NCBI RefSeq assembly: GCF_024181225.1
Contig: NZ_CP051198.1
Coordinates: forward strand, 1,488,001-1,552,000
Reading direction: 5' to 3'
From: Treponema sp. OMZ 787
GTDB taxonomy: Bacteria > Spirochaetota > Spirochaetia > Treponematales > Treponemataceae
DNA length: 64,000 bases
A model generated the notes under the pieces. The model had not been told where the DNA came from. It did not search any database and worked only from the letters and a program-made list of their open reading frames with translations. A program made the position numbers and the translations under genes. This document shows positions 8,259-15,301 of the stretch, one piece after another (position 1 is the stretch's first letter; every line of letters starts with the position of its first letter).

Positions 8259-8670
8259 ATGTGTTGTCATTGTTTTTGTATATATTATTTTTTTTACCAG
8301 TTGCTGTGTAAATGAAAAAAATATGTATTACGTTACATCAGAGCAACTAATTATTGAGTTTAGGAATAATTTTAACAAGTCTGTAGAAAAATATAAAGAT
8401 TCTATTATTATTGTTGAGGGAACGGTTTCTGCAATTGATTACCCTAAGGATGGTTTTTTTCTTGATGAGTGCATTATGTGTTTAGGCGGAACAGGATATG
8501 ACAGTAAAAAAAGATTGGGTGATTCTGTCGATTGCAAAATGAAAAATAGAGAATCCAAAACTTATATTGATGCTAAAATCACCATCAAAGGTGAATTTGA
8601 AAAGGCGAATCTTTTACTAAATGAGTTATATGTTGCGTTAAAAAATTGTGAAATAAAAAAACGGAGGTAA
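8239..8670 (+). CDS. Orphan lipoprotein, candidate immunity protein (OB-fold-like)
   Basis: The frame is open from 8215; ATG 8239 is preferred because GGGAG lies 7 bases upstream and the signal sequence then starts MKVWLNKCVVIV. A hydrophobic stretch ends in FFTSCC, a plausible lipobox. The mature part (IIVEGTVSAIDYP ... DAKITIKGEFEK) looks like the tRNA_anti/OB-fold type of lipoprotein, with extra Cys residues in ECIMCLGG. No complete toxin precedes it, only a short remnant, so it is an orphan immunity gene of the array. Confidence 0.6.
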   Translation: MKVWLNKCVVIVFVYIIFFTSCCVNEKNMYYVTSEQLIIEFRNNFNKSVEKYKDSIIIVEGTVSAIDYPKDGFFLDECIMCLGGTGYDSKKRLGDSVDCKMKNRESKTYIDAKITIKGEFEKANLLLNELYVALKNCEIKKRR

Positions 8671-8693
8671 GCTAAATAATGTAAGAAAAAACT

Positions 8694-8944
8694 ATGAAAA
8701 CAAAACTTTGCATTTATTCCCAACCCAACTATCTCCTCTTTCGGACAGTGATTGGAAGCGGCAGCGGAGCCCTGAAAAGCGCAGTGCTCCATCAAAAACC
8801 GTACATCCTTGTACCTTTTTCATCTCAGAGTTTTGCGTACGCAAAACTCTCAAGGCTAAAACCGCCGCCGTCCATGGCGGGGGCTGGTATACGTCGAGCT
8901 CGTTTTGCGTAGCGACGCAGGAGATGCCCGCATATTTTCAAAAG
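8694..8944 (+). repeat. Pre-tip element 3 (shortened)
   Basis: Leader 8694-8757 encodes MKTKLCIYSQPNYL. Most of module 1 is missing. A perfect palindrome in 8831-8852 (GAGTTTTGCG with CGCAAAACTC) and a GC-rich hairpin (CCGCCGCC...GGCGG) follow, then the right edge of module 2 at 8933-8944. The leader frame stops before the tip, so leader and tip are out of frame. Confidence 0.7.
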
Positions 8945-9738
8945 AGGAGACGGGGCTGTATTATTATGGTGCGAGATATCTTGACCCAAAGTACAGTAGG
9001 TGGCTGTCAGGCGACCCTGCACTGAATGATTATATACCAAAAGCGACTGTTGATGACGAGGCAAAGAAGCATAATGAAAACCTGCCGGGTATGGGAGACG
9101 TGTTTAACGTTGTAAACTTGCATGTATATCACTATGCGGGGAATAATCCTGTGAAGTATACCGATCCGGATGGGAGGCAAACTGCTGCTATAGGTCTAGC
9201 AAAAATTTTGTCAAAAATATGGGCTGTTGCTTTTGCTGAACCAACACCTGTTGGTGAAGTTATAGCAGCGGCAGCTACTGTATGTATACTATATCTCTAT
9301 TTTGTAGACAATGCGGAGTCAAGCCCCACTATTTTAGAAAGACCTGGTTCGGTTAATACTATAAACCCTAAAACTGAATTTCCTGTATATGATAGTAATA
9401 AGACTATTGATGGTTTCCCTGAAACAAATAAAAATAATGTGCATAATACTTTTCCAGATACAGATAGAAGTACAAATATATTTGAAAAATATATTCCTGC
9501 TCCAGATAGTATTCCTGGTATTCCGGATGCGAAGATTGCAAAAAGAAAAACTCCTATGAAAAAAGGTGGAGCTTTAAGGAAACGGTGGAAAGATGATAAA
9601 GGAAATATATATGAGCGGGATTCACTGCATGGTGAATTAGAAAAATATAATAAACGGGGGATTCATCAAGGTGTTGTTGATCCCAATACTGGAGAACAGA
9701 TTGAGCCGCCGAAAAATGATAGAAAGGTGGAACCATAA
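8905..9738 (+). CDS. Displaced Rhs tip with colicin-E3/cloacin-type 16S rRNase domain
   Basis: Starts at TTG 8905 as the longest frame; the true start is unclear. Rhs core ends at DPDG (residues 87-90). A hydrophobic stretch (about 104-134) follows, then a Pro/Asp/Asn-rich linker. The last about 65 residues match my recollection of the colicin E3 nuclease: GALRKRWKDDKGNIYERDSL, then HGELEKY, then DPNTGEQ. Asp239, His242 and Glu246 fall exactly where colicin E3 has Asp510, His513 and Glu517, its catalytic residues. It should cleave 16S rRNA in the decoding region. The next gene fits an E3-type immunity protein. This is the best-supported toxin of the array. Confidence 0.9.
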   Translation: MRSDAGDARIFSKEETGLYYYGARYLDPKYSRWLSGDPALNDYIPKATVDDEAKKHNENLPGMGDVFNVVNLHVYHYAGNNPVKYTDPDGRQTAAIGLAKILSKIWAVAFAEPTPVGEVIAAAATVCILYLYFVDNAESSPTILERPGSVNTINPKTEFPVYDSNKTIDGFPETNKNNVHNTFPDTDRSTNIFEKYIPAPDSIPGIPDAKIAKRKTPMKKGGALRKRWKDDKGNIYERDSLHGELEKYNKRGIHQGVVDPNTGEQIEPPKNDRKVEP

Positions 9739-9981
9739 ATGACTAGATGTATTAGATATTTTGATAAAATTTCTGAAGAATATGTAGGAATGTATGAACT
9801 TCCTACAACTATCAGCTTAAATGACCTTATAGAATTTTTAGGTGCTAGGGTACCAGAATATGATCCGATGCTTTATTATTGTTATGAAATTTACATAACT
9901 GATCGTCCTTTTTATGAAAGAATTCTAAATATAAATTTGGATTTCGATAAATATGATTACTTTTTGGAATGTGATGCTTAA
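9739..9981 (+). CDS. Candidate immunity protein for the colicin-E3-type rRNase
   Basis: 80 residues, ATG directly after the toxin stop. It is acidic, as immunity proteins to basic nucleases are, and starts RYFDKISEEYVGMYELP, which resembles the start of colicin E3 immunity (a WFDK...E.F.G pattern); E3 immunity has about 84 residues. Length, charge and position agree. It should bind the nuclease domain in the cytoplasm. The family match is by eye only. Confidence 0.75.
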   Translation: MTRCIRYFDKISEEYVGMYELPTTISLNDLIEFLGARVPEYDPMLYYCYEIYITDRPFYERILNINLDFDKYDYFLECDA

Positions 9982-10105
9982 TTAGTATGTTAAGTAAATT
10001 TTTTAAAGATAATATATTACCATTTTTGATAGAAATGGAAATAATAGGTATGCAATGGGTTTAATTTTATGGTAATGAATATCTCTTTTTAAATTGAGAA
10101 AAACT

Positions 10106-10574
10106 ATGAACACAAAGCTTTACTTTTATTCACAGCCTACCTATCTCTTTCGGACAGCGATTGAAGCAAAAATCCTTTTTGCGGTGTGTTTAATCAAATG
10201 CGGTTTTTGGAGCGACAGCGTAAAAACACCGCCTGAAAAAAGCCCATGCAGCAAAAAGATTGGAGCGGTATTGGTGCAGCAAGCCGATAGGCACAGCTTC
10301 GAAGCAAGCGCGATGTTCAATTTTGTTTTCTTCATAATAATGATAAACAAAATTGAACAGTCCGCCAAAAGAAAGTTATTACTAAACCTCCTCACTGACA
10401 GGACTTTTGAAAATAGGCCGATAAAAAAAGTACCTCCTTGTACCTTTTTCATCTCAGAGTTTTGCATACGCAAAACTCTCAAAGCTAAAACCACCGCCAT
10501 CCGTGGCGGGGAAAGAGTATATGTCGAGCTCATTTTGCGCAGCGACGCAGGAGATGCCCGTATATTTTCAAAAG
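10106..10574 (+). repeat. Pre-tip element 4 (leader + nested palindromes), in frame with the tip
   Basis: Leader 10106-10165. Module 1 spans CGGAC (10151) to GTCCG (10364) and carries the CAAAAATCCTTTTTG palindrome of element 1 together with the AATTTTGTTT inverted repeat of element 2, a new combination. Module 2, 10404-10574, has the same 12-bp ends but is 171 bp and contains the GAGTTTTGC hairpin of element 3. Confidence 0.8.
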
Positions 10575-11338
10575 AGGAGACAGGGCTGTATTACTATGGA
10601 GCAAGGTATTTGGATCCGAAGTATAGTAGGTGGTTGTCAGGCGACCCTGCACTAAATGATTACATACCTAAAGCTCCGATAGATGATGAGGCTAAAAAGC
10701 ATAATGAAAACTTGCCGGGACTTGGCGGTGTGTTTAATGTTGTAAACCTTCATGTTTATCATTATGCGGGCAAAAATCCGGTGAAGTATATTGATCCGGA
10801 TGGAAGATTACAAAAAAATTCTGATGGAGGTATAGAAAAGACCTATGTTGGAAGGTTAAAAAAAACATTTGGCGAGTCTAGTACAATGTATGAATATGAT
10901 GTTTTCCTTTTGTATACAGATAAAGGTTCCATGATTTTGGGATTTGTTCCAGTCAAAAATACAAAAAAATCAGACATAGGCGGCGAAGTATTTGCAAATA
11001 AAGAATATATATTGTTTCCCAATAATGTATCACATGATGGTTATGAAGAGATTTCGGCAGCTATTGGAGCTTCAATGAGTAAAACGGCAAATTTGAATAC
11101 TCTTTTACAAGATGAGTGCACTGAAATAAATAAAAATGACGTTCGTAAAGGAGATTTGATTGTTCAAAATTTTAAAATAAATGATGAAGATGAATCATTA
11201 TTATTTGCAGAAGTTTCCGATGTGAAGAAAAATATTTTTGGAACAGCAATATATTATGAACGAAATGGACAGACATACAAATTTAGTGAAAAAAATTTTA
11301 TGGGGGAAATTATATTTTGGCGGAAAAATGAAGAATAA
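10106..11338 (+). CDS. Displaced Rhs tip with unrecognised C-terminal toxin
   Basis: A single frame runs from the leader (ATG 10106; open from 10094) through both palindromic modules into the rhs tip, as in the cassette at 6636. Rhs core spans about 10575 to DPDG (10793-10804). The toxin domain (about 177 residues) is beta-rich: KTYVGRLKKTFG, then YDVFLLYTDKGSMILGFVP, NVSHDGYEEISAAIG, DECTEINKNDVRKGDLIVQN and a C-terminal IIFWRK. The lone Cys in DECTE and the His in NVSHDG could form an NlpC/P60- or CHAP-like pair, but their order is unusual, so I leave it unknown. The next gene encodes a lipoprotein. Confidence 0.65.
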   Translation: MNTKLYFYSQPTYLFRTAIEAKILFAVCLIKCGFWSDSVKTPPEKSPCSKKIGAVLVQQADRHSFEASAMFNFVFFIIMINKIEQSAKRKLLLNLLTDRTFENRPIKKVPPCTFFISEFCIRKTLKAKTTAIRGGERVYVELILRSDAGDARIFSKEETGLYYYGARYLDPKYSRWLSGDPALNDYIPKAPIDDEAKKHNENLPGLGGVFNVVNLHVYHYAGKNPVKYIDPDGRLQKNSDGGIEKTYVGRLKKTFGESSTMYEYDVFLLYTDKGSMILGFVPVKNTKKSDIGGEVFANKEYILFPNNVSHDGYEEISAAIGASMSKTANLNTLLQDECTEINKNDVRKGDLIVQNFKINDEDESLLFAEVSDVKKNIFGTAIYYERNGQTYKFSEKNFMGEIIFWRKNEE

Positions 11339-11720
11339 AATGTTTTTATTTTTTTTTATTATTTTTATATCTTTTTTCTCTTGTAAAAAAGAAAAATGTA
11401 GTGTATGGGGTTGTTCCGATAGTTTGCAGGACGAAAAGATATATATGGAGCTAACAAATGAGAATAAAGTTATTCTAACTAGTGTTTCAAATTTATATTT
11501 ATTGTTTTCTCAAAAAGAAAACATCCATAATTATGGAAATATTGAACAGGTAAATACTGATAAATTTTTTGGTGAGTATTTTGAATCACAAAAAATGATT
11601 AAGTTTATTGATTCAAAAAAATGCTATAATGTTTATATTATATACATGAACCACGATGTATTAGATTTATTCTTTGAAAATGGAATGATACTTCATTTTA
11701 AGAGAATAACTAAAAATTAA
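11328..11720 (+). CDS. Lipoprotein, candidate immunity for the fifth tip
   Basis: The frame is open from 11238, but ATG 11328 (GGCGGA upstream) gives a proper signal sequence: MKNKMFLFFFIIFISFFSC with a lipobox-like FFSC at Cys19. About 130 residues, overlapping the toxin end by 11 bases. The mature part is polar with conserved-looking Cys residues (KCSVWGCSD) and no family I recognise. Its position and export signal suggest periplasmic immunity. Confidence 0.65.
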   Translation: MKNKMFLFFFIIFISFFSCKKEKCSVWGCSDSLQDEKIYMELTNENKVILTSVSNLYLLFSQKENIHNYGNIEQVNTDKFFGEYFESQKMIKFIDSKKCYNVYIIYMNHDVLDLFFENGMILHFKRITKN

Positions 11721-11836
11721 TTGTCATTGTTTTTATAAAGAGAAGATGTTTATGGGAAATAAAGTAATAATAGGAGAAATCTATGAAAAAGAAAAGACAT
11801 AAATAAAGGGTGATCTAGGTAATGTTAAAAAATCTT

Positions 11837-11896
11837 ATGAAAACAAAACTTTGCATTTATCCAAAGCCTAGTTATCTCTTTCGGACAGCGATTGAA
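11837..11896 (+). repeat. Leader repeat, copy 5 (no palindromic modules)
   Basis: 60 bp matching the leader copies at 2455, 6636, 8694, 10106 and 13000, ending in the same CGGACAGCGATTGAA sequence that opens module 1. Here the similarity stops right after that, so it defines the left boundary of the shared element. Confidence 0.75.
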
Positions 11897-12220
11897 GCAA
11901 AACTTGCAAAAAATCAAGCTCTGTTGTACATATCTATATTAAAAAAATATGGTGAAAGTAATGTACATTTAGGTGATAGCAAGGCAAAAGGTACTAGTGG
12001 TTTTTTTGCTCTGAATGATAATACGAATGTATTTTTTTATAGTCCTGAACAAGGTGTTATTCTATATTCTAAGATTCCTGTACCTGATTCAAAGCCATCA
12101 AATGTTAGAGCCTTAGCTGTTACAGGACTGGCTCTATATGGCATATATAAAATTCTAAGGACAGCTGCCACAGCAGCAGTGTGTCCTCCTTTAGCAGTGG
12201 TGTCTGCTGTTGCACCATAA
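11837..12220 (+). CDS. Leader fused to an unknown domain, no rhs core
   Basis: Begins with the recurrent leader (MKTKLCIYPKPSYLFRTAIE) at ATG 11837, but instead of palindromic modules and rhs tip it runs straight into a different sequence: LLYISILKKYGESNVHLGD, then NTNVFFYSPEQGVILYSKIP, then a hydrophobic Ala-rich end (LAVTGLALYGIYK ... CPPLAVVSAVAP). This looks like the end of a toxin domain joined to the leader by a deletion that removed the core. The product is unrecognised. It may be a decayed cassette whose partner is the gene at 12240. Confidence 0.5.
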   Translation: MKTKLCIYPKPSYLFRTAIEAKLAKNQALLYISILKKYGESNVHLGDSKAKGTSGFFALNDNTNVFFYSPEQGVILYSKIPVPDSKPSNVRALAVTGLALYGIYKILRTAATAAVCPPLAVVSAVAP

Positions 12221-12239
12221 TTTATGGAGGAATATTGAA

Positions 12240-12989
12240 ATGAAAATACCAAGCATATTATTCGGAACATATAACGAAGTTGTAAAAAGATTAAGGCCGT
12301 TGAAAAATCATAATATAGTTTTTATGAAGAATTTTATAAAAAAAATACAAGCTCCGGATAAAATGATGGAAGTTACGGAAGATACACCAATCGTAATGGT
12401 TGATGGATATACTACACGTGCAGTACCGAATGCGTTTTTTCCATCAGTTTTAAGTGATTATATTTTATATGAAGAAGTTTATACATCGGATGTGGTGTCG
12501 TGGTATATGAAAAAAGCAGTAGAAAATTCATGGTTGATATTGACTGCAGTAGCAAATTCTTACTCTGTAATACGTTTGTATCATCATTTTCATAATAAAT
12601 TTCAAATACGGTTATTAAATGCTCTTGAAAAATATTGGGATGAACTTGTTAGTGTGGGATTCTGTTATTATAATGATGTTTTGGATGTCAGTCGACAACA
12701 AAAACGATTGTTTTTTGAAAATAATTTTGCATTATTAAAAATGTCAAGTATGGTTATGCATATTAGTGATGTGGAGCACATAATAGAAAATTGGAAGAAA
12801 TTTAAAAGAAATAAACCGGTCATTCCATTTACTGAAAGTTCGCCTTTAGAAGAAGAACAAAAAAAAATAATGATTCAAATAATTAACTCAGGTGCATTAA
12901 AAAAAATGTCTAAAGAGCAGTTAGATGCTTTTAAAAAACTATACATAGATTATTTTAAAACATCGTTGCCGGATGATTTGCTTACATGA
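12240..12989 (+). CDS. Unknown 249-residue protein, candidate immunity protein
   Basis: ATG 12240 follows GGAGG with good spacing; the frame is open from 12210. No signal peptide and only one mildly hydrophobic stretch (SWLILTAVANSYSVIRLYHH), so probably cytosolic. Helical and Lys-rich at the C-terminus. It sits between a leader-fused fragment and the last pre-tip element, the immunity position. No family recognised. Confidence 0.5.
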   Translation: MKIPSILFGTYNEVVKRLRPLKNHNIVFMKNFIKKIQAPDKMMEVTEDTPIVMVDGYTTRAVPNAFFPSVLSDYILYEEVYTSDVVSWYMKKAVENSWLILTAVANSYSVIRLYHHFHNKFQIRLLNALEKYWDELVSVGFCYYNDVLDVSRQQKRLFFENNFALLKMSSMVMHISDVEHIIENWKKFKRNKPVIPFTESSPLEEEQKKIMIQIINSGALKKMSKEQLDAFKKLYIDYFKTSLPDDLLT

Positions 12990-12999
12990 GAAAAATATT

Positions 13000-13398
13000 A
13001 TGAAAATAAAGCCTTATTTGTATTCACAGCCAAACCATCTCCCCCGGACAGCGATTGAAAGGGAGCAAAAGCAATTTATAAAAATTGCTTTTGCTGTACA
13101 TCTTTCCGCAGTAATTTCTGCGGAAAGATACCGAAGCGAAAGCGAAGCTCTGAAAAGCGCGGTGCCGGTATTTGTGTACCTTTGCATAGTATTGATAGTA
13201 CACAAATACCGGCAGTCCGCCAAAATAAAGTTATTACTAAATAAAATTATATTACCGGAGGTTTTTCCGCTTACGGTAGGAAGCGGAAAAACATTGCCTT
13301 TTGGAAATAGGCGGAGCAGATACAAGGAGTTAGGCAAAAAAGTACCGCAGGCGTATCGGGTATACGTCGAGGACACTTTTTTGCCGTGCGACGCAGTA
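13000..13398 (+). repeat. Pre-tip element 6, tip-less
   Basis: Leader 13000-13059 and module 1 (CGGAC 13045 to GTCCG 13219) with the same palindromes as elements 1 and 2. Module 2 starts at 13298 with one mismatch (CTTTTGGAAATA) and proceeds to CGACGCAG near 13398, but its right terminal repeat and any rhs tip are missing. The 470 bases from 13000 to 13469 hold no convincing gene apart from this element. Confidence 0.75.
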
Positions 13399-13469
13399 AG
13401 GCGCGATATAAATAATATATATTATTCACGTACCCATAAAATATATTCCAACAAAGGAGTTGAAACATA

Positions 13470-14051
13470 TTGATATTTTTAATTATTTTTTTAATTGTTG
13501 ATTTTTGTCTTTCTCTATTTTTGATGATTAAGGGTATTAAAAAATATATTATTTCACTTGATTCCTGTTTTTTAAATATTGGGTTAATAACAACAGTTAT
13601 ATTTTTTGAGATAGCGGCTCTTGTAAATTATTATTATTTGGATTTTGTTTTTATACCGATTATTATTTGGCTTTTCGGTGTGTTTTTTTTGATTTATCTT
13701 GTAGTGTGCGAATATAAAACCTATTCGAATGTACAAGAAATTATTGGCCGTCTTACTTTGACAGGCAAGCACAAAGATGTTTGTGATGCTTTGCTGGAAG
13801 GCTTTATCAAATTTGGTACAGGTATGCCTCCTCGTGGGTCGTTTAGATGGTATGGATCTGATGAATATTTATATCAAAAAGCTTTTCTGGAGTTTTCTAA
13901 TTTGGATTTAACGGAAGAATCGGAAGATCTGATTAAATTCCAAAAACCTATTCGAAAATCACGAATTATAATAAAAACATGGATTGCTTTTTTTATAGCC
14001 TTTGCCTTGCAAATAGTTCCGGTAATAATCGGTCTAAATATGCGGAGTTAA
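13470..14051 (+). CDS. Membrane protein, orphan immunity candidate
   Basis: TTG start at 13470 with AAAGGAG 11 bases upstream; 193 residues. Three N-terminal TM segments (about 1-22, 35-55, 58-82), a cytosolic loop of about 85 residues with GTGMPPRGSFRWYGSDEYLY, and a C-terminal TM (about 168-188). No toxin tip precedes it, only a tip-less pre-tip element, so the partner toxin appears to be lost. Family not recognised. Confidence 0.55.
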   Translation: MIFLIIFLIVDFCLSLFLMIKGIKKYIISLDSCFLNIGLITTVIFFEIAALVNYYYLDFVFIPIIIWLFGVFFLIYLVVCEYKTYSNVQEIIGRLTLTGKHKDVCDALLEGFIKFGTGMPPRGSFRWYGSDEYLYQKAFLEFSNLDLTEESEDLIKFQKPIRKSRIIIKTWIAFFIAFALQIVPVIIGLNMRS

Positions 14052-14168
14052 GTTTTTTAAGGCTTTTTATAAACTTTTTATCATTTTGCAAGTATATATT
14101 TTTCAATAGGCTATATCATTTATCTATAAATAAGATATATTAAAATAAAGGAATTGAAGATTTTTAAA

Positions 14169-14480
14169 ATGAAAATAACATTTTGCAAAAAAGAAATCGT
14201 GATTTTGATAGTCTTTTTATTATGTATTGCTTTGTTTTTTTGGGGGAAAAAATATGAAAATAATTTTATAAATAATATTTTAGATATAGCTTTTGAAAAA
14301 CATAATAAATATTATGGAGAGCAGCAATGTACAATTGAGAATATATGTATTTATAAAGAAAAATATATTATTGTAAGGTTTATTTTAAAAGATGCAGACA
14401 AAATAATGCAAGAGGAGCAAGCTTTCAATTGTTTTGGACAATGGAGAGGTTGTGATATTGTTGAAATTACAGATGATTAA
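14169..14480 (+). CDS. Small membrane-anchored protein of unknown function
   Basis: The frame opens at TTG 14154; ATG 14169 is preferred because AAGGA abuts the TTG too closely. About 103 residues, with one N-terminal TM segment (EIVILIVFLLCIALFFWG) followed by a soluble domain with three Cys residues (QQCTIENIC ... FNCFGQW). It is the last gene of the cassette island, next to tRNA-Val, and is probably another immunity-type gene. No family recognised. Confidence 0.5.
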   Translation: MKITFCKKEIVILIVFLLCIALFFWGKKYENNFINNILDIAFEKHNKYYGEQQCTIENICIYKEKYIIVRFILKDADKIMQEEQAFNCFGQWRGCDIVEITDD

Positions 14481-14623
14481 ACAGTCAATAATCGTCCTAA
14501 AGATACGGAATAACTGATAATCTTTCAAAATTTATGCGACAGTCCATCAAAAAGAGAAAAAGAAGTGATGTTTCCAAGGGGATTGAAAACTTGTAAGTCT
14601 ATATCTAGTATAAACTTACAAAA

Positions 14624-14697
14624 TGGGCAATACTGGAATCGAACCAGTGACCCCAAGCGTGTCATGCTTGTACTCTAACCAACTGAGCTAATTGCCC
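14624..14697 (-). tRNA. tRNA-Val (GAC)
   Basis: Cloverleaf on the minus strand: acceptor GGGCAAT/ATTGCCC, anticodon stem CAAGC/GCTTG, loop ATGACAC with anticodon GAC, T-arm GGTTCGATTCC. Discriminator A at 14624; CCA is not encoded. It borders the cassette island, as expected for an insertion-prone tRNA locus. Confidence 0.95.
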
Positions 14698-14720
14698 CTA
14701 AAATTCATTAAGATACTCAG

Positions 14721-14749
14721 ATAATATCTTATTTTTCGCTTTACGTCAA
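14721..14749 (-). promoter_or_regulatory. Sigma70-type promoter of tRNA-Val
   Basis: On the minus strand TTGACG (14749-14744), 17-base spacer, TATTAT (14726-14721), 23 bases before the tRNA. Confidence 0.7.
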
Positions 14750-14821
14750 GCCCCTTTTTTGTTATATTATATGTATTGCAGACTTTATTCTGTAAATTCA
14801 TAAATTTTAGGAGTATAACTA

Positions 14822-15208
14822 ATGAACAAAGAAATAAGCTTTTTCTTATCTAAGGAACACAAAGGAACAATTATAGGGCTTGATTGCTGTCCTGAGGCTG
14901 AAGTTTCATGCTGCGGAGAAAAGTTTTCAGCAGTAAAAATCGGAAGTGTTGATGCTGCAAAAGAAAAACACGTGCCTGTAGTCGAAGTAACCGGAAACAC
15001 TGTAAAGGTTAAGGTAGGCTCTGTTGCCCATCCCATGACTGATGAACACCACATCGCTTGGATATGTCTTAAAACCGAAAAAGGTCTTCAGTTTAAGGAG
15101 CTGCCCGTTACCGGTGCTCCCGAAGTTGAATTTGCTGTTACATCCGATGATAAGGTCATTGAAGCCTACGAATTCTGCAATCTCCACGGCGTTTGGTCAG
15201 GAAAATAA
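14822..15208 (+). CDS. Superoxide reductase, neelaredoxin type
   Basis: 128 residues. It reduces superoxide to hydrogen peroxide at a non-haem iron (center II), the oxygen-defence strategy of anaerobes. The ligands are visible: His50 in KEKHVP, His70 and His76 in AHPMTDEHH, Cys119 and His122 in CNLHGVW; Glu48 and Lys49 precede the first His as in active enzymes. The N-terminal desulforedoxin iron center is absent: residues 18-35 contain Cys22, Cys23, Cys30 and Cys31 but not in the CxxC...CC spacing. This matches the class described from T. pallidum. AGGAG upstream, terminator at 15224. Confidence 0.93.
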   Translation: MNKEISFFLSKEHKGTIIGLDCCPEAEVSCCGEKFSAVKIGSVDAAKEKHVPVVEVTGNTVKVKVGSVAHPMTDEHHIAWICLKTEKGLQFKELPVTGAPEVEFAVTSDDKVIEAYEFCNLHGVWSGK

Positions 15209-15223
15209 GGCTTAAGTTTTATC

Positions 15224-15257
15224 GGCCTCTAAAAATGAAAATTTTTAGAGGCTTTTT
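15224..15257 (+). terminator. Rho-independent terminator of superoxide reductase gene
   Basis: CCTCTAAAAAT and ATTTTTAGAGG form a stem followed by a T-run (GCTTTTTTG). Confidence 0.85.
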
Positions 15258-15301
15258 TGTGTATTAAAGTGTGTCTAATCTTAAATTTTAGGGAGTTCAA
15301 A

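Noticed and set aside
2455-13398. Chromosomal integron with attC sites
   Set aside because: T. denticola is known to carry an integron, and the array has folded repeats between gene units. But I find no recurring GTTRRRY/RYYYAAC pair at cassette ends, the shared units include rhs-core coding sequence, and no integrase lies in the window.
2455-13398. CRISPR array
   Set aside because: The repeats are long, modular and palindromic, with unequal spacing of hundreds of bases and genes between them; no short regular repeat-spacer pattern and no cas genes.
14481-14623. Attachment site duplicated from tRNA-Val
   Set aside because: The cassette island ends next to the tRNA, but I find no second copy of its 3' end in the window.
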